Source of the DNA: Chionis minor
Taxonomy: Eukaryota; Chordata; Aves; Charadriiformes; Chionididae
Reading direction: 5' to 3'
Length of the DNA stretch: 64,000 nucleotides
Assembly (NCBI GenBank): GCA_013398295.1
Contig: VZSF01003599.1
Location: forward strand, 1,092,469 to 1,156,468
A program made the position numbers and the translations under genes. This document shows, piece after piece, positions 27,976-41,239 of the stretch. Positions within the stretch are counted from its first letter, which is position 1; each line of letters opens with the position of its first letter. Below the pieces are notes generated by a model. That model worked only from the letters and a program-made list of their open reading frames with translations. It was not told the origin of the DNA and made no database searches.

Positions 27976-28509
27976 GCTCCAACCAGTACATTTCAATGCA
28001 GCATCCGAAAACCCATCCAATGGGTTACCCAATTGTTATCCAATCTTATTAAGGCAGAGGCAAATGAAATGAAAACCGTAAGTCATACACTGTACGCAGA
28101 CTGAGTCCTCACTAGAATCTGCAATGCCTAAAATCCCAACCCAGGTTTAACCGCTAGCGCATACTTCCTGTCTTCATACCAGTGAAGAAGAGAGAGCTGG
28201 ACGTGATTACAAGTCCTGGGCTCATTATGTCCTTTTGACCTTTTAGCCTTCCTAACACTTGCAGCCTCTTTTTTTCCCCTCATATGTATAAGTCCTAAAT
28301 AAGCCCCTTGCTTTTCCAATTGCCTCTGATAATTGTAGGAGTTCTCCAAGTATCCCATAGCTAATATGCAGGATATTTCTGATCTGACCAGCACTTTCTC
28401 TACTAACTCTGGATCACCAGTCTAATTTTCAGCTAATATTCATCAATATAGTACTGTTAGAGTCATGGGATCTAAGCATATTTTAATCAGGTGAAAGTAT
28501 CTTGTCACG

Positions 28510-28584
28510 TATATTTTTATTTTAATAAGACCAACCCCTTCCATAGCTAATACAACATCTGGACAGTCCTGCAAATTATAAGCA
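28510..28584 (+). repeat. Third, diverged copy of the 26.9-kb repeat
   Basis: These 75 bases align without gaps to 26886-26960 with 3 mismatches by my count (72/75), in the same orientation, 1.6 kb away. The shared part begins TATATTTTTATTTTAATAAG and ends AATTATAAGCA. The flanks are unrelated on both sides. It could be a local duplication or the end of an unrecognised mobile element. I recognise no family. Confidence 0.9.
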
Positions 28585-31500
28585 AACCCAAAGTCATTTA
28601 GTGGCTATGCTGTATCTGATACGTCTAGAAAAATCCTAAATTGGGCTGAGAAGACAATAATTTATATGGCATATTTTAACTTTTTACTGCGTGGTAATGA
28701 AGCAACACACAGTTTTGTGTCAGGGGCTGGAGAATGGCTTACAGCAGGCAGGAAGAGCTATAAATAACACATCTAAAAGAAAGTGGGAGACGGTCACTGG
28801 AACTGAAGAGTTTTAAAGCTAAAGGGAACTTTTTAAGAGAAAGAATCACAACTTATAATGATTAACGCAAGTTCCTGTTTTGGAGACAGGTGCTGTTGGA
28901 TGATCTGAGCCCAATTTAGCCTTCATTTATATCAGTGTAACATCATGTGCTTCAGCAATGCACTGCTGGCTTAGCCCAGTGGAATAAAGAAAAGAACTAA
29001 TTTCCCTTCGTATTCAGCTTGTCTGTTCCTTACTTCCTTGGTGCATTTTTTCTAGAGATCAACCAAGCTCCTTTCACTGAGACGATGGAGCACTTTGCAG
29101 TACTGGGATTCGGTACACAATGAATTGGGTTTCAAAAGCAGCTAAAAAAAGTAGGGTCCCTAATCGCCTTTGAAAGGCAAGGTGATTCCGACATTCCGAC
29201 ACAGGTGTCTCTCCCTGTACAAATGTGACACTCAGAAACAGGTGAATCACTTGGAAGATCTTCACGATAGTTCCTGAGCATCTTCACTGGAGGGATTCAC
29301 AGGCACAGGGCCGGGATAAGCCTTGTCCATGGCTGGTATCAGACTAACGATGTGCCAGCATGGGAATGCCTGCACAAAGGCATCATTTCCCATGTCGTTT
29401 AAGTGACTACACAACACAAGGAAGCACTCCTGGTCATCCCTCACCCTCAGCTACCCACTCCCGCTCCAGTGTCACTTCTTTCCCAGTCCTGGCACAAACA
29501 TCGCGAGCATCTGAGACAAACTCAGTCAGGGAGCTGAGCGGGCAGGCAGCTCATTCACCCGGAAAAATAAACCCATTCACTTTCCTTCAGCTGCATTCGT
29601 GGCCAGCACAAAGACGGGGATGGCAGCTCCATGTTAGTTAAACGGTCACAGAATTGCACCTTAGCAATTGTTGACTGTGTTAGGGACATTCATCTTTTGG
29701 GTTCAGCAAGTGATTATTAGATCTGCTCAGTCAGCTCATGCAAACACCCAGGCTCTGAAACTGAACAACCTTTTCCAGAATTTCAACGCTGCTTTCTTAA
29801 AAACAACCTCTTCTCCAACTCAAGTGGAAAAAACCAATCCCAAAATATCAAATATGAAACTTGAAATGACCTGTCTGTGAAAAAAACCCGCTCTGCAACC
29901 CCAGTCAAAATTTCTTTCTTACTTTTCACACTCACAGCTGACTACTAGCTGACTCTACATCTCTTCATAAACAATTTGGAGCAGTAGCTAATAAGAAAGG
30001 AAGCCATGATCCCTGCCCCATTATTCAAAAGAATTCCACACTCAGATCCTCTTTGGTATCATTGTTTGGATATTCTTTAGATTTTTGCCTCATTCTTTTT
30101 ATGGAAATAGACATACTCCTTCCCATGAAGGAACAGAAATAACCAACAAAAGAAATAAATTATCATTCATGGCTCTCGAAGAATACATATTCTTTCCCAT
30201 TAAGCACAAAGAGACAGATATCTTGATACCTTCTGTAGAATTTTGAGGAAATCTCAATTCAGGAATTATTTGGATTTTTCTCTTACAGGGACATTTTGGA
30301 TCTTATATGCCTATAACCTTTCATAAATATAAAAAACCCTCTACTCAACATCAACTGTCCCAGTCACACTGGGATTTTCAGTACAGATGATTACAAAAAG
30401 GCCAACAGCTCTACAGAAGCCTTGTTCTTTCACAAGATTCACATCAGAATGATGAATTGGCAGAATGCGAACGAGAGAAATCCAGTAACTTCAACAGCTT
30501 TAGGTGAGTTTCAGATGATTCCTGGGAGATGCAAGACTCTTATCAGTTCTACATTCAGAACCCATCTTTGCCACGTCTGTTCTTTATATCAGAGAGAGAT
30601 TAAAATTGTTCCTGCTCCCTTTATAACCAACATCAACAGCATATGGACTGACCTCAACAGTTATTATTAGAACTTTTATTTCTGATAGTGCATTTTCCTG
30701 AGTTTGTCCTTTCTCCTGATTACTAGAGCAGATCAGAAAAAGCATTTTCTTTTTTACAGTTGCTTCATCCTCAGGTGAAAAGTTCAGAAAGATTCTGATG
30801 TCAGGAATACTGAGACTGAGTTGAAACGACAGGACATGACTTCATCATTTTCTATCAAAATGAAATATTTAGACATCACAGAAAATAAAAACATCCATTT
30901 GCTGACTTAAATCAAATGTTTGTTTCAAGACAGATCAAAATTATTTGGGATGGAATAAGGCAATTCAGCTGGCGAGAGAAACCACATTATATTGTGGAAA
31001 ACCATGGCAGACTGAACTTGATCTTCACTCAGCCCTCAAGGCAGAGATTTATTTTCCCATTAGGAAATTCAGCCCAACCATATTCTGTGCAAATGTTCAA
31101 TCTAGACAAAATCCTATTTGCTGATGGGGAAGTATTTTCTTTGATATCACTTAACGAACTATTCTGATTATATCTGCTTTTTTCTTTCTATTTGGGTCCT
31201 CTGAACCCTGAGCGACCAAAACTCATGCGACAACCTCACCTGAATGTGATATTGCACATATGGGTCACTGCTTCTGCAACAGGGGCTTGCTCTTCCTCAC
31301 TCCTCCCCGGCTCCCGCTTTGCTCTGCCCCCGCTGCAGGATGCTTCTCCTCCTCCTGCTGTCCTTCTCCCCCCACCAATTCACCGGAGCGAGCACCAGGA
31401 AAGGGCAAACACTTGCCTTCCCCCTTTTGACTGGCTGAGCTGTTAGACTGAATCAAGCCATAACACGCATCTCAAATCACTCATAGCTCAGCTTAAAATT

Positions 31501-32094
31501 GAGAGATCACAGGGAAACTGGGATTCTTCATACTCTCTTGGTTTTAAATTTTTGTGTATCTTTGCAGTACCTCTATTTGGTGGGGGAGGCATGCTTTTGA
31601 CCTGCAGCCGTGAGGGTTTTCTTTTCCAGTTGAAAGCTGGAACTGAAAACTTGTGTAATCACATGCATCCAAGAATGTGTTGTAAAAAGAATATCCAACG
31701 TACTGCCACTAGCAATATGGTCGTGAAATTTGCAGCACTGGAACTGCCAATGCTTTAACCTAAGGAGCAGATAAAATCCTGGTCCCAATTATCTTCTCCC
31801 TTTGATTTTTTAACTCTGTCGCTCCACTGATTTCAGAAGAATTCAACTTTTCCCTGAAGTGTAGGGAAGAAGAGAAACAGCTGTTAAAAGTTTAATGTTT
31901 TAAGAAAGTCTGCTTCGGGCTATTTTAAATGCTCTGATGCTTCAGCTTTTTTGTGAAGTCTGTCACTTGATTCAAATGAAGTTATTTTGCCACTGATAGA
32001 ACCACACTAAGCATTATTGAAAAACTGCAGTAATATTTTACAAATTGCCAAGTGCGTTGTTACCCCCTCTAATAGCAGACCAAAGTGAGCAGAA
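28585..32094. other. Intron sequence, mostly unique
   Basis: AT-rich, with a pyrimidine-rich GC patch near 31290-31400 that creates a proline-rich frame without homology. Nothing else was recognised. Confidence 0.55.
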
Positions 32095-32460
32095 GAAAGC
32101 AGCTACCCACCCTTCGCTCGCTCGGGAGTAACTTCTGACCACGTAGCTGTAGCTGGAGCAGTCTGGTTTTGCAACCCTCCAGCAGCTCGATAAATACCAA
32201 AGCAGGGATAAAACATCACCGCTCGGCTCCCGGTGCAAAGCCAGGAAGGTGAGACCCTGCAGAGGACAAGCGCAAAGGCCAGGGGATCGTCCCACTGCCA
32301 GGACTGGTTGTAGAGCTGCTGCTGCGTTGGGAAATGGGAATTCAGCCCAGGAGGCCACGCTGTGACACCCAGCACGGGCTCTGGCTGTGGGACACAGCCC
32401 CACGGCTCCGTGGTGAGTTCCAGGTTGCCCGAAGGATACCAGTAGTGTCAACCTCCGTTC
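32095..32460. other. GC-rich patch with CpGs
   Basis: About 16 CpGs by hand count in 360 bp, starting CCTTCGCTCGCTCGGG. A 137-aa minus-strand frame (32038-32451) crosses it but shows no domain and is likely composition-driven. Confidence 0.45.
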
Positions 32461-32689
32461 ACTCCTCCTGCCCTGGGAGTTTGCTTGTAATACAGAGAAA
32501 AGTCAGTGCCACTGTCCTCCTGTTTACATCCTTATCTAAGATCTAAGAAAAACACAAGATGCTCTAGAAGGAAATAAGCTAAAGGTATTTTGTTAGAAAA
32601 GAACATAATTTTGGATAACATGCAGATTTGGAATGGAGTCCTCTACAAAACACACAGTGTAATATAAAAAAGGGCCAGAGAAACTGCAT

Positions 32690-32760
32690 CCTGTTCCCAG
32701 TGCTGGCACCATTCACTGTGTGACTTCTGGCAAGTGGCTTCTGGACAGAGCTGAGAATAT
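32690..32760 (+). repeat. MIR-like ancient SINE fragment
   Basis: CACTGTGTGACTTCTGGCAA then GTGGCTTCTGG resembles the MIR core ('gctgtgtgaccttgggcaagtcactt'). It is a short, old fragment. Confidence 0.45.
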
Positions 32761-32929
32761 ATTGGAATTTTTAGTTAACTGATCACACAAAATGAACCTA
32801 AAGGTGTTTTCATTTCAGAGCAACTAAAATGCAGATTTTCAATCAGCTCATCACATTGAAAACCCAGAGCATTGGAAAGTGTTGCTTTGGGGACTTCTAT
32901 GCTTTGTTAAGCCTTGAAAAAAATGGCCG

Positions 32930-32956
32930 TTTTGAAATGGAAATGCCATTTCAAAA
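32930..32956. repeat. Perfect 11-bp inverted repeat
   Basis: TTTTGAAATGG (32930-32940) pairs exactly with CCATTTCAAAA (32946-32956) around the 5-base loop AAATG. It could be the core of an old palindromic element. Nothing suggests a terminator or a structured RNA gene here. Confidence 0.6.
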
Positions 32957-33139
32957 TGAAAGATTAAAACCTGTTTATTTTTCCTCTCCTCATTCTTGAT
33001 TCAAGTCATCTTGAGAATTTGATCCATATTAAGAACTCAGCAAAAAAAGTCTGCTCACCAATCTCTTGCTTTTCCATGAGGTCAGTAGGAGTTTTACCAC
33101 CTACTTCAATGGTCAGAACTTCCTTACAGCACTTTGAAA

Positions 33140-33205
33140 TTCTCTCACCTTAGCTTTTCTGTGTCTCAGATTCCTCATTTGTGAAACAGAGCTTATAACA
33201 TGCCT
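33140..33205 (+). repeat. MIR-like ancient SINE fragment
   Basis: TTTTCTGTGTCTCAGATTCC then TCATTTGTGAAACAGAG matches the MIR 3' portion ('tctgtgcctcagtttcctcatctgtaaaatgg') with several changes. It may be the continuation of the fragment near 32.7 kb after an insertion, or independent. Confidence 0.5.
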
Positions 33206-36336
<3,131 letters not shown>

Positions 36337-39300
36337 CTAAGAGACCAAAAAAAGCCCCTTTAGTTAATATATTTTGCTATTAATTCATTAGTACCACCTA
36401 GATTCAGCTTTACTTTAATTTCTAATGGCTATGCCAAGAACTGTTCCAAGTACAGCAGACAGGAAAGACAAATTTCCTCCCTTCAATCCTGGAACCAAAC
36501 TCCCAGTTCCGATTCAGGGCTGTTAAGATATTTGTCATACCCTAATTGCTATTTCATGAGTGCTCACCAAGTGTCAGAGCAACCTAACACCTGGGGAACG
36601 ACCCCGCACCACGTAAACAAGATGTACCTTGCATCTAGCAATACTGACATCTCCAGCCTGAGGAGCTCACCGATGATCTTGCTGATCACATAAAAACAAC
36701 CTCTTAAGTCTTGCTGGTTTACCCACAAAACTTTTCTGAAATGTTTTCTACAAATATTGAAATACTATGATGCCATTGGACAAATACTGCCAATATTTAG
36801 ACCAAAGAAACACTGAATAATTGTTAGGGAACAAGTTTGGATTGAGGACAGTCAGAAATCCCCTCTACCCCAAATCCCCTGGGTGACATTTTACAAGTCC
36901 CTGCAGTGGGGGGTTTCTTCTGCAATACACACACTGTCTAACTTCCAGCCTGTGGACAGCCTGCACAGGGATAACTGCTGCTCCAAAAGCCACCTGATAG
37001 CACATGAAGCCATCTGGCACGGCGGGCGTGCTCCAGCACGGCCTCCGACCGCACGTTTGGCTGGACACTCAGGCTGGCCATGGGTATGGAAGCAACTCCA
37101 GGCTTAGAGGCTTTAGGCTGCTCTTTGGGATGCAATGGTGGCAGATTCAACTTAAATCTCCCAATTCGCAGCCTTTAAAACAGGTTAATGGCACTGTGTG
37201 TCATGGCAGAGAAGATCTGGTTTCCCCTGCTCTGCTTCCTAGGGAATTGGTTTACGAGCGCCACTGCTCCAGTCCTGCGTAATGACTGTATGCATCACAG
37301 GACTGTGGGGAATCAGACCCTCGTTTTGTAGGACTTCTCCTGGTTCTTGTTGGGTAATGGTGGGCAAGCACTTGTTCACAACTGCTTCCTCACCTTTTAA
37401 TGAGGCTCGTGCAAACCCTGGAAGGACACACGCTGAAAGGGCCTGGGCTCCTTAAACACAATGAGCTCTGCAGTGACCTGTGCCTCTGGTGCGCCACTGT
37501 TGTGATGACGATTATTGCACAATGCATTCCTTCTGTTCCATTTATCACCTCTAATTTAAAAGCGCTGAGTTCTGATTATACAAAGAGCACGAGACTGAAC
37601 GGCACTCTCGGCTCCCAGGGTGTCACACCAGTCTCGCACAGCGGGTGCGACTGACGTGCCAAGATACACAGAGAGGGCAAACTGGCGCCCGAATTCTTCT
37701 GCTCCTCGTTGCAAGACACTGCTCATTCCTGGAAACATCTCTGAGCCTTTCAGAACTGCGCCTGCGAATCACGGACTATCCCGTAGAACAAGAGGCTCTT
37801 GATTTTAGCTGTCTCTTGTGAAATAAAGGCTTGCAAAGCCCCCCAAGTACTAACTTCTCGTTATCTAAATAGCTCACACTATGAGCTCTGAGACTGACCT
37901 GATTTTACTTGTAGAAGACAACAAAGTGGGAGATTGAAACCAAGTTACCAGAAGACGATGACTCCCCCTACTGCCTCTCGGGCTAAAGAGGAGAAGCGAG
38001 GATTTCTCTCATCTAAAGGATACGGATCAAAAAGACCTTTTCCTGTTACTTAAAGAAACAGAGACACTTTATTCAGACTCAAAGCAATATTTAAAGAAAG
38101 AAAGAAAGAAAGAAAGAAAGAAAAAAAAACCTCCCGGTCTTTTGATAGCTGCTTTGCTAAAGTTTCCCCATCCTCACCATGATCTTTAGGGGAGGGTGAA
38201 ATAGGATTTGACAAAAAGAGAACTTAAGAAGAAAATCCTCTCCCTCCCTCAGCACAAAAGCCCTTCAGATATTTTGAAATTATAATTCATACAAAGGTGA
38301 GAATATCTGCCTGTACTGTAAGGCCCTTCTGTCTTGAGTGCACATTTGTTCTCAGTAGAGAATATATTATTCAGGCAACTGAGATCTCAGAAAGATTTGC
38401 AATTAAGTTTCCAGGTTCTTTTATTTTTTTTTTCACATCCAAGCTTTACAGCAAAGTTACTGCATGCAGGTTATTTAGACACTTTTGCCACTGTCCTGTA
38501 GGCTCCACAGAGCTGCAAACAGGGGCAGCTTGAAAGAACAAGGGCTATTAAGCATCCACGATAATTGCAGAATCCAGGCATTAGGTCTCTGTTTCGCGAA
38601 CACTTGGGCATGAATCTCATTTCACTGGGACTATTTGAGGCCATAGCACATGCCCAGCTACTTGCACCTTCTACCAAGCTGAAAAGACCCACTCCCCCAA
38701 GCAGGAATGGCCTTCTTCCTCCAGTTGATACATTACAGTATGACCCTTGCAATTATTTTATAAAGCAAAGGGAAGCTTAATAACCAAGCCTTTGAAACAG
38801 TGTGATTAATGAGGTCTGCTTACCAAAGGCAAATGTAATTTCCCCTGGTAAGAGCTAGTAACTGAGAATGATTCTCACAAGCTTCATGAATTTCTTTCGA
38901 GTTTCAGAATTTTCCAAGTGCCAGCTTTGGATATTCGGAATACAGATTGCATCCTAACATACCTGGTACCTGTCACTTTAGAGAAAGGCATGTAAAACCA
39001 GGACACGTAGTACATCAGCCGTCTCACTGTCGCTACCCTGCTTTCCTTCTCAGCTACCTTCTAAAAACACATGCGTGGCACATCTAATCCACTGGGAATT
39101 TCTGCATGTCCAGGGTCTCAGTCGGCTCCAAAACTCGGTGATGTGGTCCCAGGTCCTGCCCAGAGCTTTCTCTCTGAGGCCACAGTCTGACAGATCTGTA
39201 CTTAACCTAATTGGGTGAATAATCGCAGTAACTTTAATGAGAGTACTTAAATGCAAGGAGACGAGTGTGTTTGTACCTGATCCTAAGGTAAGGAAGCAAA

Positions 39301-40889
39301 TTCCTATGTTGTCTCTATCCAAAATCGAAGATGCCAGATTCAAAGTTCTGTAGGTTTTGTCACGCTGTAGACTTCTGTTCAGAAATAAAGTGTGTCCAGA
39401 CCTGTGCCTAGTCGGCATCAGCACACGTCCAGCACGTGACAGCATTGCCAACTCTTCGCCAGTCCTAAAACAACCTTGGTCCCCTCTCTCTGCAAAAGCA
39501 ATGAGGGAGGTGAGGGGCAAGAAGTAACACCCAGGGGTTCATACAAGCATAGGTGGTGATTTTCTGACTTTCTACCAGCAACTACTTGTTGGCCCAGGAA
39601 AAAATATCCACCTGATACCTCTCTGAAGTGCAAGAAGGGAAAGGAAGCTGGGATGACCTGAAGCTGCGCTAAGCTACGCTGAGCTGCACTAGAATAACTG
39701 AGCTGTACACTCCGTTTGCAGAGTTTTCAGTACCTCTACACATAAGGACTTGGAAGACGACTTCTTTAGGTACCTGGTTTGCATCTCACCCTTGAACGTA
39801 GAGGCATAATAACCATTTACACCAATTTACCCAGCAGGGGCAAAGTAAAATGCTTCTTCAGTCATTTGTTTAATGGCTAGAAAAAAATGTTCCCACGGTG
39901 AAAACGTGTAAAAATTATTTCATTTTGAGGAAACAAACATGATACTTATTTAGCTATACAGAGATTTATAGTTCCAAGTCTCAGCATGTAAAAGCTATAA
40001 ATCTAAATAGTTACTAATTTAAAAGTGTTGCTTTTTGCTGCTTAAGTGAGAAAGGAATCTTCTGAAGAAATACTATGTTCTTTATCCATAACTAACATAG
40101 ATTACAGGAAATATGATGTCGGAGCATTGCAAGATGGGAATAGTTATGCTTTTGCAAAGCTATAGCCAAATATTCTAACAGCTAAAAGTTGATTCCCTGA
40201 GCAGCTATTAAAATGATGCTGAACTTTCTCTAACTATTACATAGCCTGTCTCTATAATTCACATACACTGAACCCCCCAATAATAAAATGAAATAATAGA
40301 GAAAAACATCTTTCTCCATGTAATAGAAGCGGAAGACCAGGTAATCTTTATTCTGGAATTGCTAACACATTAAAAAAGTAGTAATAACTTTTAAAGAAGA
40401 TTCTGGAGTGAGCATTCTTTGCCTACTGAAGAGTTTCATATTAAATAACTGAGCCTATTAAGCCCTCCAGCAGCAACATGTTCAGAAGATGTACACAGTA
40501 AGCATCTATTTAAGTAAAAATGCAGAAGTGAATACCTATTAGTTTTTTCAATTTTAATTGGTAGCTTCCCTGCAATTCAATTTCCTTTCGGACATCTTCT
40601 GCGTTACAATTCCAGGGGTGAAAGAGAGGACAATAACAATATCTGTATAAATCTTAAGGAATTTCTTTTTCTTCCCCTAGTTCTCCCCGTATACACAATA
40701 TTTCTTAATGTTTGCATTCATAATGACTTTTAAAAGAAATAAATACACGGCTAACTCATGCTTAGCTATGAGGCCCCACATCAGGTTTTTGTAACAAAGA
40801 GAAGTTTAGTACTAACTGTCAGTATTCTTTTCCAAAAGCATTTTAGCATGATTCAACCCATCATTTTAATGCTGACTCCCCGGTAGCCC
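36337..40889. other. Upstream intron, proximal part
   Basis: Unique sequence with the (AAAG)n repeat at 38.1 kb. The frame at 39050-39520 (minus, 156 aa) has no recognisable domain. Nothing else was supported. Confidence 0.55.
38093..38129 (+). repeat. (AAAG)n microsatellite
   Basis: About seven AAAG units followed by a run of nine A residues. A simple repeat. Confidence 0.95.
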
Positions 40890-41028
40890 TCACAAGCCAC
40901 ACAACACTACGAGCAGCAGCGAGCAAGGCACCAGCTTGTTCTCAAAAAAGACCCGCGGACATGTTTCCTCAAAATAACTTGGACTGATCTGCAGCTCATA
41001 CCCTTCAGGAGAAGAAGTACTTGTCCTA
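40890..41028 (-). CDS. Candidate unidentified terminal coding exon with hydrophobic C-terminus
   Basis: On the minus strand a pyrimidine tract (T run near 41045-41056) and TATTATAG (41036-41029) precede a frame that reads TSTSSPEGYELQISPSYFEE, then TCPRVFFENK, then LVPCSLLLVVLCGL and a TGA stop at 40892-40890. Codon choice looks protein-like and the closing hydrophobic run after a polar stretch resembles a GPI-attachment signal. The best-open reading requires entry in phase 1 if TAG (41026) is the acceptor, which does not match the phase-0 junction of the neighbouring TMEM132D exon. A possible AATAAA lies far downstream near 40347. I do not recognise the protein. It could be the last exon of a nested gene, an alternative exon, or chance. 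Confidence 0.3.
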
Positions 41029-41121
41029 CTATAATACACAAGGAAAAAAAAAAGTGTTATAAAGTCCCCGCAACACTGTAATACGTGTTCTATAAGCACG
41101 GCAGACCTCCAGATACATTTT

Positions 41122-41236
41122 TTTATTATAGCAGTGGAATACATTTTTTGCAAGCTAAATATCTAACTTCTAAAATGAAGCATGTTCCTTTTTGTTTTCA
41201 ATAGGTATCTTGGCTTTGGGCTTTACTATGTACAGG
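41122..41236 (-). other. Candidate short terminal exon with poly(A) signal
   Basis: A strong acceptor-like run TTCTCTTCCCTATTGCAG (minus strand, ending at 41237) is followed by a short open frame. In one phase it reads LYIVKPKAKIPIENKKEHAS then F and stops at TAG (41172-41170). AATAAA lies 43 nt after the stop (41127-41122). In phase 0, which matches the neighbouring TMEM132D junction, it would add only 12 residues before TGA. This could be an intronic polyadenylation exon producing a truncated soluble ectodomain, but nothing beyond sequence layout supports it. Confidence 0.22.
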
Positions 41237-41239
41237 CTG

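Noticed and set aside
32038..32451. 137-codon minus-strand frame
   Set aside because: Composition-driven, overlapping frame on the same strand, no signature.
39050..39520. 156-codon minus-strand open frame
   Set aside because: No recognisable family, no splice signals with matching phase, and no TMEM132 similarity.
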